Counted from the stretch's first letter, positions 23,901 to 36,135 are shown. The stretch is 64,000 nucleotides of DNA from Liolophura sinensis (GCF_032854445.1 NC_088304.1:18885850-18949849); one strand, 5' to 3'. Program-made: numbers and translations. The notes: generated by a model not told the origin, from the sequence alone.

Positions 23901-26900
23901 AGCTAATCGCATCTTCTGCGCTACATCCTGTACAGCAGAGCGGTTGGTGAAAAATTCCATGAAATTATACACGTAGTTGATTTACAGAGCTACTGTATTA
24001 TTGAATCCCGTAAGTAAGGTGAACACTATGTATGGAATTTTACTGTACTAAATTCCAGCGTTAGTTGTAAGGTCATGGTGATGCTTCAGATGTACAGTAG
24101 ACTCTCTGTAAACCGACTGTACACCGGACCGAACAAAAATGTCGGCTTAGACAAGATGTCGGTGTATTAAACATGGGGCAAGTAGCCTACAACAACAACA
24201 TATGTATTGTAAATACATAGACGTTTAATTAAACTTGTTAAAGAGCACAGTGATGCATAGCAACAAACTATGGAAAGAAGCTGATCTGTGCTTAACTTGA
24301 GTACATACGCATAAAAACTTTATCACCCAAGTTCATTTCCACGCGGCAAAGCTCATCTGGTCTAGTAGCCATGGTCGGATGTTGTCAGTGCAATAGCAGG
24401 GGAAATTGTGACGGCGGCTGTTGTTTGAGGCATTTTTATTCAGTCACTGAGCTACTCAGTGTCAAACTCCTTTCACTCACAGAGTGATTAAACTCTGATC
24501 TCCATAGGAGGTATGGTACAGTGTCAAGACAGGAGATCACCAACTGCTGAAGTAGGCAAAAGTGTACATAAGCTGATTATCTCCCTTCCCAGTGATCTTC
24601 ATTCACCTGGCGAGCAAGCAAGTTGAAGCCAAACTCAGACTCTGTCCGCTGCGTCGGATTAGACAAGACAGATTAACACTCACTGGAAAATGTTTGTACT
24701 ACAAACCACTGTCGATATTCAGAATAAACAAGAGTCGGTTTACTGAAGGCAGTTAACATTACTGTCAAATGGAGCAGAAAATGAACCACGAAATGTTGTC
24801 GGTTTTGACAAGATATCAGTTAATGAAGGTGTCGGCTTTGTGAGAGTCTACTATACATCTGCTATTCCTCATTCATTAGAACATGCATTCTTAAGATAAT
24901 TAATAGTCTCCAGCACAGTGCATGTGGCTATATATACGTGAATTTCAGGTTTGGAAAAGATCATTACAATGCCACAATGTTGCCAGCCTCATTTTAAATA
25001 GTGGAAACACATGTACATGTCAATTTTTCTGAAAGACTGAGTTCTTTACCTGTACCCATGTCTTTGGCTCAAGCTTGAAAATATTTCAAATGCTGCACTT
25101 AAAGTTAGAAAATCGTAAGTGGGAAGGTCTTGGCAGCAACTTGCGGTATGGTCGTGAGTTTTCCCAGGGCTCTGTCAGGTTTCGTCCCTCCATAATGCTG
25201 GCTGCCGTCGTATAAGTGAAATATTCTCAAGTACGGCGTAAAACACCAATCAAATAAATAAATAAATGAAGTTAGAAAATTGGTGTCAGGCATCTGACAT
25301 AAACGGTTGGTTTTTTTTATGAGTTTGGATTCAACCATCTAGATCCAGATAAATATTTTTTTGTACAGTGTTAGAATTAAATATTGGGATAATTCCCTGA
25401 AATGCTTTGTCTTTCCAGACAGTCTCGTTGATGTTGATGTTTGGGATTTATATACGCTTGACCCCAAAGTTTTATCTGAGGGCAGAGGTGAGAATTCACA
25501 TTATATATCATTAGCTTTTGTTCAGGGTTATCATGAGATGGACATGTTGTCTTTAACAAATCTTATGTAGAGTTCACAGCACAGGCAGTCTTTAGCCTAT
25601 CATCTTGGGCCACCTTAACGCCATCCAACTTTGGATGTAGCCAATTGCCGGGCATGTAGAAATAACATGACCGTTTTGAGGCACATGACCTGGGCAAAAT
25701 GGTGGCACCAAAGGTGAAAGAGAGAAACTGGTGTTACGACCCAAACTGTCTGTATTATAAAGAGATGGCTTGTTCGAAATACACGACAGTTTAGCTGCAC
25801 AAAAAAGTAACCAAAACCAGCAGATTTTATTTTTCAACAATTTTTTAGGTTTAACAAGAACAGATAACAAGACTTTTACAAATACTAAAGTACTTAAGTT
25901 TAACAAGAAAGGATAGTAGTATCTATACAGATACTAAAGTACTTACATGTACAACGGTGTAAAGTCCAAACGGATGCATATATTCCACAATGCTGAAAAC
26001 CATACAGGCATAAATGCACAAATAAGAGAGAAAATCCACAGTATAACTGAGTGTATGACGAAATATACACAAAATTCCACAGACAGGGTCCGTGTACTAA
26101 TAAGCACTGTGTACACAAGAGCACAAATTAAATATACAAGTTCAGACTGTGCTCGGTAGAGATATGATATAACAAAGACAGAGGCTATAAAGACACCAAA
26201 ATCCAGCACAAAAGGCCTACTAAAGTAACACACAGCAAAAGCATCCAAACTCTCAACAATTCTCCTTTCTCCTCCTTTGACCTGCTTTCATAGGTCTTAT
26301 ATAGACTGGTGGAATTTTCTAGAATAAGAAAATTCTTGAAGATTTGTTGTAAAATAAAATCTGCTGGCTTTGGTTACTTTTTTTGTGCGGCTAAACTGTC
26401 GTGTATTTCGAACAAGCCATCTCTTTATAATAGAGGCAGTTTGGGTCGTAACACTGGTCTCACGATGACGCATTTTCGTTGATGCAGGGGTATGAAAAAT
26501 ACCTTTCCCTGTACACTCTCTCTAAAGGTTACATAAAAAGGGACAAAAGGAAATCATTGTGTCCCATGCTTTGGAGAGAAAGATGGAAATTTCCCTCCAA
26601 TTTATCGAAAGTTTGTTAAAAAAAATACAGCTCAACACACGACAACAGTGTTGGGCAATGTTGACCTATCTGTTTTGTAGTGTGGACAAGACTCTCAGCT
26701 TACCTCAAAGTATTCAACTTGCTCTTGAGGGAGTGAGTGCTTGGGGTTTAACGTTGCATTTAAAAAATTTTTTAGTCATTTGACGACGAAGGAATCCTTA
26801 GAATGCATGTAATGTGCCTCATTGTTGCAGGATGCATTTCCACTGCTCTTTTTTTCTAGTGCTGCTTCACTGAGAAGCCTTACCGAAAGCAAGTAAGCCA

Positions 26901-29520
26901 CCCCGCCTGAGCCATTATACTGATACGGGTCAGCCAGTCGTTGCACTATCAATTTCATGCTGAACGCCAAGCCAGGAAGTTACAACTTCCTCTTTTAAGG
27001 TCTTAGGTGTGACCTGATCCAGAATTGACCGTGGATCTACCACACCCGTAGCAGATTGCTGTTGAGTCAACAAGAGGTGAACAATGCTGGATGCTCTGGA
27101 CGGGGCTTTGAAGGCTTTGAATTTTAAAGTAGGCTTTATGGACCATACCACCAAAGGTTAGGAACTCTGACGTCACTGGAAGTTTATCCAACTCTAATCA
27201 CGACACTGAATGTTGGAATAACTTTTTTCACTTATGAGTAAAAGATTACTGAAATAATGTCCTCAAAAATTCCTTCCTTCTGGTGATTATTGGGGGGAAA
27301 AGGTGATATGACGTCAGAGTTCCTAGATACCGTCAGTATGGCTCACTATGGTATTCAACTATTTGAATGCCTTTCAACAAAACTGAAAACTAAATGAAAG
27401 TATTTTTATGCATAGTTTTCAGTTGCCTGTATGATGAACCTTACTTCATATTTTAGCTTTTTTTTTTACGTTAAGTGAAATACTTTAGAGTAAATTATGT
27501 CCCTTCTGTGATGTCAGATATTGTAAATCTTAGCTGTTGTCCATGTATATGGTGTGATGATTTACCTTTCTGCACAGCAATTCTCCTTCGTGTTGTTGGG
27601 GACAGTGGTGTGGCTAGTATCCAGCGTGGTACAGCTACTGCGCTACGTCAGCCCCCTGGGAGGTGTGGAGAAGGGCGGCTTGGTCACATGGTCCCTCAGA
27701 TTCGAGTTCCTGGTCTCATTTGTGTTTGGACTCGCTCACATTGCCTACCCGGGATGGTTGCTCGGCTTCCAGGTAAATGGTTCCAAGCTATACACAGCCT
27801 TAATACTTTTACACTTTCACTTTTTTAGCCCTCTTGTATAATTTTTGTGTCATACATGTTACAATTTGAGCACTGATCCAATATGACAAGTCCAGTGATC
27901 CATAAATCTGACGTATAAGTGAAACTAAGTACAGACTTTAGCGCCAGTCTTATCAATCCCATTATTTTCATGTTACCTAATGTAGGTCCGCAGAGCCCAA
28001 TTGTTTCACCGTTTTCTGTTGCGCATGGTGGGCATTTTGAGGATTGGTCTGGTGGCGTTTCAGGCCCAGCAGGCCATTGTCTTCCGATATGACAAGGACA
28101 GGAATGCTTTCTTTATCAGCAGGATACTGGTGAGTTAATATGGTAACCTCTCCGCTTTGTGGTCAATAGTTCAAAACTGGATTCTGTTAATTTTAATTAA
28201 ATACATGTCTTGCATGCTTGCAGAGCAAAGTTGTTAAAGAAGACGTAGTGTGGATGAATGCTATTTATTCAAAGTACAAGCCTTTTCGTCTCTGTTATCG
28301 TGCAGCCAGACCTTGTCTGAGGGGTCTAGGTGCTTGCGTTTCAACTGCTTGGACAGGGAATTTGTGTATTCCCCAGAAGAACTGTCGTTGTTAGTGGGGA
28401 CATTGGCAACCATTAGTGACAAATGACTCTCATGTGGCAATGTATGTAGTCTAATGTTCATTGAAGGCTTCTTGTCTTCCACCAGGGAAGATCTGGCAGC
28501 AACCTGCAGATGGTCGTGGGTTTCCTCCGGACTCTGCCCGGTTTCTTCCCACCATAATGTTGGTGGCCATCGTATAGGTGAAATATTCTTGAGTATGGCG
28601 TAAAACACCAATCAAATAAATAAATACATGTATGTGTGCATATCTGAACTTCACTCATTGGAAAGTTGGGTCAGTTACTTGGTCAGTACCATAGTTGATT
28701 TATGTCTCATCAAATTTATGACTAGAATATATTGATACATTCTTGGGAATAGCAAGATAAAGAATGTAAAGATGTAAAATTTTCTAATCTTTTTAGCTGA
28801 AGTGTTTGTTGCACTGACCAGTGAGGAGATGTGAACAAATCCAGTATCTGCCAGTTAGACTACATACTGTACACCATATTATTATGAGCTGGACAAAGAC
28901 ACGCTGAATCATTTTGACCTGTTCCAGCTCAAGCATTCTTACCCATGTTGTTGATGAGGGCATATAACACCACTCTATATAGCTCATCTTGGCTTCCTCT
29001 CTGGTTGTATATCAGAGGGTCAACCAGCAATTAAATGGTTGTGGGTTTCCTCCAACCATAATCCTGGTTGCTGGAGTATGAGTGAAATATTCATCTGTGA
29101 GGTGTAAACCTCAATCCAATAAATAAATATATGTACATGCAAAGCAAAATCATGAAATCTTTTACACACCTGTTAACTTGTCACTCCTATTATTTTGAAG
29201 GAAATTCTTGTCTTGCATTACATGAATTTTACAGTGTATCCCACTCAAAGAGGCAAACAGACAGATAACACTTTTGCACACTTTTTTGTTACTTCCAGGC
29301 TCATGTACTGATCGCTATATGCCTGGGCTATAACTTCATATACGAGGACTTGTTCAACAAGAAGGAACTGCTTGCCTCGTGTGGCCTCTTCCTGAACGTG
29401 TTGCCTTGTCTTCTGGGACTGCTTGTAAGCCTCACAGGCTGGGGAAGGGGAGGCAACTCTAACCGCTATTCAGGCTCCTCCTACAGCTCATACTACACCA
29501 GATCTAAGACAGGCTATTAG
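20934..29520 (+). CDS. Multi-pass membrane protein of unknown family, four exons
   Basis: Family not recognised. Exons are 20934-21137, 27578-27772, 27986-28129 and 29299-29520 (TAG stop), of 68, 65, 48 and 74 codons, all in phase 0 with GT donors and AG acceptors; total 254 residues. The ATG has A at -3 and G at +4. About seven hydrophobic segments are visible, roughly at residues 20-38, 45-62, 70-90, 108-128, 147-163, 182-196 and 206-226. Their loops hold charged residues (FYDRRTW, FRYDKDRN, NKKELL). The C-terminal tail is rich in Ser, Tyr, Gly and Arg (SGSSYSSYYTRSKTGY). A cell or organelle membrane protein is the only safe statement. Intron 1 is 6.4 kb and loaded with transposable elements. 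If intron 1 were retained, the frame would run on to 21344. Confidence 0.72.
21503..21590 (+). mobile_element. SINE family 1 fragment
   Basis: Body segment only, from GCAGCAACCTGCGGATGGTC through CACCATAATGCTGG to ATAAGTGAAATA. Head and tail are missing. Confidence 0.85.
22431..22556 (+). mobile_element. SINE family 1, 3' half
   Basis: Body and complete tail (CACCATAATGCTGG, TGAAATATTCTTGAGTAG, AATCAAATAAATAAATA). The head is missing. Confidence 0.88.
23021..23237 (+). mobile_element. SINE family 1, diverged, near full length
   Basis: Head GCCTCTGAGGCCTGGTTGTT, middle CCAATGCAGTCACTGTGAGT, body CACCATAATGCTGGCC, and a shortened tail ending in AATTAAATAAATAAATA. Confidence 0.85.
24095..24853. 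mobile_element. Pogo/Tigger-like non-autonomous DNA transposon
   Basis: The left end is CAGTAGACTCTCTGTAAACC and the right end, in reverse complement, is TAGTAGACTCTCACAAAGCC; TA flanks both sides. Subterminal TGTCGG motifs are repeated at both ends. The CAGT-type terminus and TA duplication fit the pogo/Tigger group (inference). There is no transposase frame in its 759 bp. Confidence 0.65.
25117..25267 (+). mobile_element. SINE family 1, 3' half
   Basis: Body and tail with CATAATGCTGGCTGCCGTCG and TCAAGTACGGCGTAAAACAC, ending in (AAAT)n. Confidence 0.9.
25732..26453. mobile_element. Fold-back element with long inverted ends, Ginger-like
   Basis: The ends are inverted copies over about 112 bases with few mismatches (25732-25843 and 26342-26453), both starting TGTTACGACCCAAACTG. 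A 4-base CTGG repeat flanks each side. TGTNR termini, long inverted repeats and a 4-base duplication are the published signature of Ginger transposons. The 722 bp hold no transposase, so it is non-autonomous. An imperfect direct duplication (GATACTAAAGTACTTA) lies inside. Confidence 0.65.
26728..27056 (-). mobile_element. SINE family 2
   Basis: Reverse-complement copy that begins GAGTGAGTGCTTGGGGTTTA and includes AGTCATTTGACGACGAAGGA, CCATTATACTGATACGGGTC and GTTGCACTATC. It aligns along its length with the full copy at 58687-59050 but lacks the end of the tRNA-like head. Confidence 0.9.
28485..28627 (+). mobile_element. SINE family 1, 3' half
   Basis: Body and tail with CACCATAATGTTGGTGGCC and TGAAATATTCTTGAGTATGG, ending in AAATAAATA. 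It lies in intron 3 of the membrane protein gene. Confidence 0.9.
28991..29130 (+). mobile_element. SINE family 1, strongly diverged
   Basis: GGCTTCCTCTCTGGTTGTAT, CCAACCATAATCCTGGTTGC and GAGTGAAATATTCATC still follow the family 1 order and end in AATAAATAAATA. Confidence 0.7.
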
Positions 29521-30696
29521 AGAAGTAATGAGCTCATCTTGTACAATGTCTTCATTATCTTCAGTAGAGTGTAGGCTTTCAAATTTTACACAAAGTTGTT
29601 GATTCTCAGTGAAGAAAATTTTTATATTTGGTATCGTGTTTGGAAAATGAACAGTCTTTTGGAAATGTTTTACAATCAGCTGAAAAATTTTCCGTTGTGA
29701 AGTGATTGATACTAAGTGGTTTGATCATTGTTCTGTTGTCTCAGAGCAGCTTGAAATACTCGAGTGTTTGAAACTAAATCAGTGTTTTGAACACTGTTAT
29801 TACTGACTTCTGGGTGCGTACTGAGCCTTGAAAACCATGCGAAGCCTCGAAATTGAAAGTAATTTTCCAGGCCCCCGCAGTTGAAAATAAGATTGCATAA
29901 CCAGTCTTGTGTAATTCTGAAGGAGTATTTTTATTTGTAGCCTCTTTGAAACTAAAATCATTGTACATTGCTTTAAGCCTGTTGAAGTGTGGAATTTGTG
30001 GAAGTGTAAATTCGAATTGAAGTGTAGTACCATGTTTATTGATTGTTGTACCATTTTACACTGCCATCACCCTTTGTCTTAACTGCTAGGGAAAGCACAT
30101 TGGTGCTGTTTTAGATTATCACCTTTTTAAAGTGTTTTAGAACATATTTCAACGTGTTAAGAATTTACTGTATCCCATATACATTAATTTTGTTGTTGTT
30201 GTTGTTGATATTTTCCCCAAGGAGTGAACTTTAAATCCTGAACACCTGTTAATCATGGTGGAATTTTTATATTGATGATTTTGCTGTTTTTTATCCTGTT
30301 TATGGCAGATCTCCTTTCCTTTTTGTAACATCAGCAGGGATTTTAATCAAATCTAAAAATATGCAAGTTCTGTTTGGCTTGTGTATTCTATACAAAGAAA
30401 GTATTTTTCATGAAGCTTTACTGTAAAGTCTTGCTTTCTGTTACACCAGTAGTTTTACCAACATTTATCGTCATCATACCTGTATGATTTTCATGAAATT
30501 TGGTGTGCGCAGGTTAAAGGTTGTGCCCCTTATACAGAAACTCTGGTACAAGTTCTTCATTTGGTTACTCCTAATAGTGTTTGTTATGTTCTAAAGCATC
30601 AAGCCATAATAGTGTGTGCATGTTGTGATGTAAGATTTACTGTGGCTGGGAAAACTGTGAAACAAAATCATTCTTTTAGGGAAAAATTTACCAGGA

Positions 30697-30806
30697 ATCA
30701 AAATGTTTGGCCATTCACTCGTTTTTAAGACCTTAAGATAACAATCATTTGAGATGCAGGATTTGACCTCAAATTGAGTTCATGCCATCACAAAGAATCA
30801 CCCAAG
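30697..30806 (+). repeat. Dispersed repeat, copy B
   Basis: Second copy of the family at 20170-20250, with shared blocks in the same order and extra sequence in the middle. Confidence 0.6.
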
Positions 30807-31129
30807 TATTCATGATTTCACACCCATAAATGATTGCTGTAATCTATCTCATTTTCACCTGGCTACAATGTCTCTAAAGGCAGTTCACATCTTTGAACCC
30901 TTCGACCTTGGATGACCCTCAGTTTTATTGACGTTTTTATGAATGAGCTCAAACTATAAAACATTTTGACCTCTGAATTGCATGTTATCAGATAGACTGT
31001 CAGTCCTATCGCTTTTGAAGAAACTTGAATTTGAGACTCATGATTTCACATTGCAGGAGTATATCTGACATACATGTAGATCTGAGAGCTGTTTCATTCT
31101 TACCAGTTGGTCAGTGAGTATAAGCATTC

Positions 31130-31262
31130 AGAACGGTTAATGTAGATGCTAAGTTGGAACATGGCCAACCGATCACAGACCTATAACGTCTCACTGCTGC
31201 TGTCGTCGTCATATGACTGAAATATTGTTAAGTAGGTTAAACTCCAATCACTCGCTCACTCT
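31130..31262 (+). mobile_element. SINE-like tail with (CTCA)n end
   Basis: CATATGACTGAAATATTGTT, then AAACTCCAATCACTCGCTCA: the shared SINE tail domain followed by the TCAC-type terminal repeat used by families 2 and 3. The head is not recognisable. Confidence 0.55.
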
Positions 31263-32190
31263 CACTGCTACAGTATGAATTGTTTGTATTTGGTTTTGTG
31301 GACATACTGTAATTTCGTCAAAATAAATTTTCTGAAGTTAAAATCTTTATTGATGTTCTTCGTAATAAATTTTGCCAATTCAAGCCAAATGTCTTCTAAG
31401 GACAAACATTGTTTCTTATTCTTTGATGAGCTTTTCTAGGATTCTTACTGCTTAATAAATTTTTAACATTTTAGGACTTTCAAGAAACGAATTCTACACG
31501 ATGTTTCTGTCCATTGTTTTGTATCGTATTTCTTTTATCTGTGTTTTTCGTATTTGTCTCATCATTGCCTTGTGTACATGTGCAATGCATACATAGAACC
31601 TAATAACCTGTACCTACACAAACCAAGTAAAAATGATACTTTACCTGAAGCGGTTTCAGTAATTAAAGGTAATTTTGTAAATATAGATATTTACATGGTA
31701 TAGTATAATTTGTAATTTACATAGGCTTACATAATACACTACGTAGTCAGTACACTAACGTTTTTAAGGTCTTTTAATGCCTGTTTTCAGAGCACTGTTG
31801 TCTGCTCTAACGTGAATCACATTGGGATTCACCAATAATGATACGTGAGCATGAGAATGTATACATGAATTTATGAAAATGTATTGCCCTCACCAAGTAG
31901 TTTTAGTGGTATAGTTAGATAATGGATGCTTTACGCTGGCTTCCTACTGTACTATGTTATGGACAATTGCATGTAGTACTATGGAATATATAGTGTTCCA
32001 CTTTTGTATGGACTATGAAATGAAATGTTTGGAATATTTGTTGTAATGAAACAGAAAGAATGATTTTGCCGTAAATCTTAAATTGAAATGGGAATGTTTG
32101 ATAGAAATAAACAGACAATGATTTTTTTCTGCCGAAGGTTGATTTTCTTGAGTATTTTTGTAATAATTTTGTTTTTCGCCGTGAACAGGC

Positions 32191-33394
32191 TTTAACGAGT
32201 CACATCTCAGGCGTGAAAAATTCAGAAAATCTTTGTTCTTCGCTCTTCCTAGCCAGGTGCAGGCACCATGTCCCAGTGAGACAGCACCAGATATGTGTTG
32301 ATAATGGGACTAGCCTGAAGGAAACAACGTCGTGGTACAACTTAACAACTACAAGTACGTTAATCCTTGAGAAATACAGCCATTTGTTCGATTGTCCCAA
32401 CTTACAAGCAGGTTGTGAGAAGGACCTGTTGTATGACCCGTTATTCCCAATACAGTTCACGTGAATCTATGGTTTGAATCAAGTGAGGATACGAAATCGC
32501 ACCTCCTGATCGATATAACATCAGTGTGCTCAAAACTGGACCTAGATAGGATTAAAATGGAACAGGCAGAACCTTACAGCCTGACTAATGTTCGAAATAC
32601 TTGTCGGGCGTTCATTACTGTGGTACATTTCTCAGCGCAATAGTCATTTGGGTCCAATCTGGATTGACACTTCTCTCGTAATATAGGAGTACTATACCGT
32701 TACCAGTTTGCCAGGCAAGACAGATTCCCCATTGATACATTGACTAAACAGCCTTAGTTTTCTCGTGGATATAACGTATGGCTTGGGACAATACAGGCTG
32801 AAATGTCCGATGTTTTATTGGATGATGAATTCAATAACGTGCGTCACTGGCCGCACTCGACAGTGTAACGTTCATACCAGAAAGCTTTATGGATTATTTA
32901 TGTGACGGTGAAAACCAAACAGTGCCTGAAGCAACACACGCGGCTAACTCGACACATTCCTGAGAAACTAGGCATATTTAACGATGTCCAACAACAGAAG
33001 CAGGACCTGAATTCCAAGAATACAGTGTCATTGGATAGTAATACGACCCATGGAATTGCACAATTTTGGTCATTTTAATATCAGAACTATAGTTTATTTC
33101 TTTAAGAGTCGCCTATATTCAGCTGTCTTTAAAATCAGTCACACTCGCTACCAAAGGTGCTTTTTGTTAGTGTCACGTAACAAACCGTTAATGCAACTCG
33201 AAAAGAGGTAGACTATAACTTTCTGCTTCTATCATGACACTTTTTAATGTGATTGGCATAATATCCAGAAAAGGTTATGTTTTCATGCAGCCCGTCTGTC
33301 CATCCATTCATAGAGGCCATACCACATATAGAGGGAGAAATGTGGTATATATGTTCAGCTGAAGATGAGTTACCAGTACACGCAGTCCTGTATG
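32191..33394. other. Intergenic stretch with weak open frames
   Basis: Two short plus-strand open frames (32213-32464 and 32461-32643) abut but resemble no family I know. Without splice or homology support they are not called as genes. Confidence 0.4.
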
Positions 33395-34035
33395 AACTGG
33401 GGTCATTTCGATTGAATTTCTTGTTTATATAACGTACAACCATTTACAAAATTTTAATCTCGGCTCCTTGCGCGTAATAGGTAAAAAGGTAAAAACCGCA
33501 ACTTGTTTGAATTTCAAATTTGGTACACGTGTATATGTTTATGTTTAGTAGAAGTTGAACTTGACATGTAAATTCCGAGGTCATTTCGATTTGATTTCTG
33601 GATTCTATGGCAACGATTCTAAAATGTTAATTTGGAAGACGTGCTCGAGATAGGAGCCAAACCGCCTCTAAAACGGAACTTCAAATCTGGCAGATGTGTT
33701 CTGTTGAGGATAAATTAGATCCATACAAAAACTAGGGTTATTTTGGTTACATTTCTGTTTTTACATGGTAACAACTTTGAAATGTTTATTTGGATGATGT
33801 GCTCGAAATAAATGCCAATCCGCGTCAAGAAGGAAATTCAGATTTGGCCATATATTCATGCACTTGAGGTTGAATTTTATTTTAACAGGTTATTTCGTGG
33901 TAACCAACTCTTATGTGTTACTTTGTGTGACGTGTTAGCAATAGAAGCTAAACGGTATAATCAGATGGTATAATTTCAGTTTGAAATAATGGTTGGAAGT
34001 TCATATTTGGTCTATGTTCAATAAGAGGTAAACGA
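33395..34035. repeat. Degenerate tandem repeat, about 150-180 bp unit, 3-4 copies
   Basis: The core GGTCATTTCGATTTGATTTC recurs near 33400, 33580, 33737 and 33887. Each copy is followed by GGTAACAA-like and GTGCTCGA-like blocks and a CAAATTTGG-like block. The copies are old and diverged. Confidence 0.75.
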
Positions 34036-34040
34036 AATTA

Positions 34041-34269
34041 TTTATGTGCTAACACAGTACAATGGCCTTCAAGCCTCTCACCAAAATAATGCAATAGTTG
34101 AGAGTTCAGCTCATGTTGGCTTCCCCTCCGGTCGTACGTTGGATGGTAGTAACCAGTCGTGGGCGTCCCCCGGGTTCTGCCCAGTTTCCTCCCACCAAAA
34201 TGCTGACCATTGTCGTATATTTAAAATATCCTTGAGTACGGCGTTAAACACCAATCAAATAAACAACTA
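34041..34269 (+). mobile_element. SINE family 1, near full length, diverged
   Basis: TGCTAACACAGTACAATGGC, CTCATGTTGGCTTCCCCTCC, CTCCCACCAAAATGCTGACC, then CTTGAGTACGGCGTTAAACA and an AATAAACAA end. Confidence 0.85.
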
Positions 34270-34485
34270 AAAGATTAATATTCAAACCACTTACCATTAA
34301 GTCGATGAAATTTCTCGTTTCCATGATAATACAATCCAAACTGATGAGTGGTTAAAGATGCCTTTTGATGGCTTTTAATCGTCCAAGATTGGCTTAAAAC
34401 ATGAAAAACTATAAGTTGAAAGTCGATCCAAGACATGGGTTTATTGGAAACATAAGTTTTTATTTGTCCATGCTTGTTCACTTCA

Positions 34486-34553
34486 CAGGTCGCGATAAAA
34501 CTGAAATATTGTTGAAAGCGACGTTAAAACTTTCACTCACTCACTCACTCACA
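34486..34553 (+). mobile_element. SINE tail fragment ending in (TCAC)n
   Basis: ACTGAAATATTGTTGAAAGC, GACGTTAAAACTTTCACTCA and a run of TCAC repeats: the shared tail domain with a different terminal repeat from family 1. Confidence 0.7.
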
Positions 34554-35285
34554 GTTCCACCTATGGTGGACGGTGGAACTGCTGAGTTACCAGCCCAATT
34601 TTATTAGTTCTCACTCTGTATAGCTCTCTATCCGTAGAGCCTATCGGCAGGAGAGGTAAGTGTATAGTATTGCTGCTAGTGTATCTTACTTCGTGCTCAC
34701 AAGTTTCCGACACAGACAGACAGTACAAGAAAGTATCTTTTGAAGGGTAAGAATAAAATATAGTCAATGTATTTAATAATTTATAAGACGTTCATTTTCA
34801 TGGTAATCGAAAGCAGTACAAAACTATACGCACGCTTGATCTCTTTGAATAACGGTATAAGGCTGCTGAATCCATTATCTTTACTTCTATAAGTTATCTC
34901 TATGAGGACCACAGTGGGACAAATGGCATACATAATTAATTGTTCAAAATAATCACAAATGTAGTGTCTCAGATCTACTTTCATGCCTGTGTTTACACAG
35001 ACCTGTAATATACTATGCTCAGTGCGTGTTCCAAAACGCCATATGGAAACAAATTTGATTATTTATTAAAATTATCAACAGATATTCCACCTGGAAATAT
35101 GTCTGGTGCTGAAAGGTCTGATCAAATAATGTCGAGGATTTGCGACAGTCATAGCGTGCCATAAACATTTTCCGTATATTTGCGCGGATCTTATGCACAA
35201 TTACTTGGGTTAATCGATATCAAATTCAAACGATATGTGTGGGTGATTAATTTTTTGACCTTGTTTGTATTAGGATTGCAGTTAT
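34554..35285. other. Intergenic stretch, nothing recognised
   Basis: No gene, array or mobile element was recognised between the SINE tail and the GA-rich microsatellite. Confidence 0.5.
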
Positions 35286-35295
35286 ATGCAACTGC

Positions 35296-35298
<3 letters not shown>

Positions 35299-35374
<76 letters not shown>

Positions 35375-35405
35375 GAGAGAGAGACAGAGAGAGAGACAGA
35401 CAGAC

Positions 35406-35470
<65 letters not shown>

Positions 35471-35477
35471 TAGAGAG
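35299..35477. repeat. (GA)n / (GACA)n microsatellite
   Basis: About 180 bases of alternating GA and GACA blocks. The long open frames here on both strands are products of the simple repeat. Confidence 0.97.
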
Positions 35478-35861
35478 ATATTTACATATAAAACATCGAG
35501 GCAGTGTTACCATTCAGGTATATGCACAGTTGAAGGGCAGCTCAGATGTACGCGTTGTGCATGTGTAACTAGTTAGTAGAGACAAACGGTGTTCAAAAAA
35601 AATTGTTATAAAGCAGTGTAAAAGAAAAAGAATATAAAGGTCTCCTTTTAAAGACCCTTTCTAGGCCTAATACACAGTGTTTTTTTTTGTGTTTTGATTT
35701 TTTTTTTGGGGGTTTATTGCAGAAAGAATAGGTTCTGTGCATTATAAATTTAGTTCAAACGTCCTGTGTTGTATGTCTCGGATGAACTGCTCATTTAATT
35801 AAACTGCCATAAAGCGTATAATAGTCAGTGTATGTATATGTATGCTTAGGAATTAACGTCG

Positions 35862-36135
35862 TAGTTAACGATTTTTCAGTCATATGACGACGAGAATTCA
35901 TTAGATGTGTGTACATATATTGTGTCTTCTTGTGGCAGGGCGAGTGCATGCCGCAAAAGTGCTGCCGTCACTGAAGTACATGTACCATGCCGAAGACACC
36001 AGACATGAGGCGCCACCCAGTCACATTATACTGACATCGAGCAAACCAGTCCTGTTTCCTTGCTCGAACCTCTCAGCGGCAATCGAAGCAGCACCAAGTA
36101 CCACTTTTAACGTCTTTGGTATGACCCGACCCGGG
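35862..36135 (-). mobile_element. SINE family 3
   Basis: Reverse-complement copy: TTTTTCAGTCATATGACGAC tail, body CTTCTTGTGGCAGGGCGAGT and CATTATACTGACATCGAGCA, then a degraded head. It aligns with the plus-strand copy at 62615-62945. Confidence 0.85.

Larger units (their letters stand above)
21138..27577 (+). other. Intron 1 of the multi-pass membrane gene
   Basis: The only content recognised in this 6.4-kb intron is mobile DNA: four SINE family 1 pieces, one SINE family 2 copy, one pogo-like element and one fold-back element, all listed separately. Stretches 21600-22430, 22560-23020, 23240-24090 and 27060-27577 show nothing recognisable. Confidence 0.6.
29521..32190 (+). other. Probable 3' UTR and intergenic DNA
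   Basis: AT-rich sequence after the membrane protein stop. The first AATAAA found is at 31322-31327, with more near 31362 and 31452, so the 3' UTR may be about 1.8 kb. A (TTG)n run lies near 30190. No other gene was seen. Confidence 0.45.

Noticed and set aside
25732-26453. Solo LTR (TG...CA ends)
   Set aside because: The 112-base end repeats are inverted, not the short inversion expected in an LTR; Ginger-type ends fit better.
32213-32643. Two abutting plus-strand frames
   Set aside because: No recognisable protein and weak boundaries; kept only as an unassigned stretch.
35247-35576. Open frames in the GA/GACA tract
   Set aside because: Simple-sequence artefacts.
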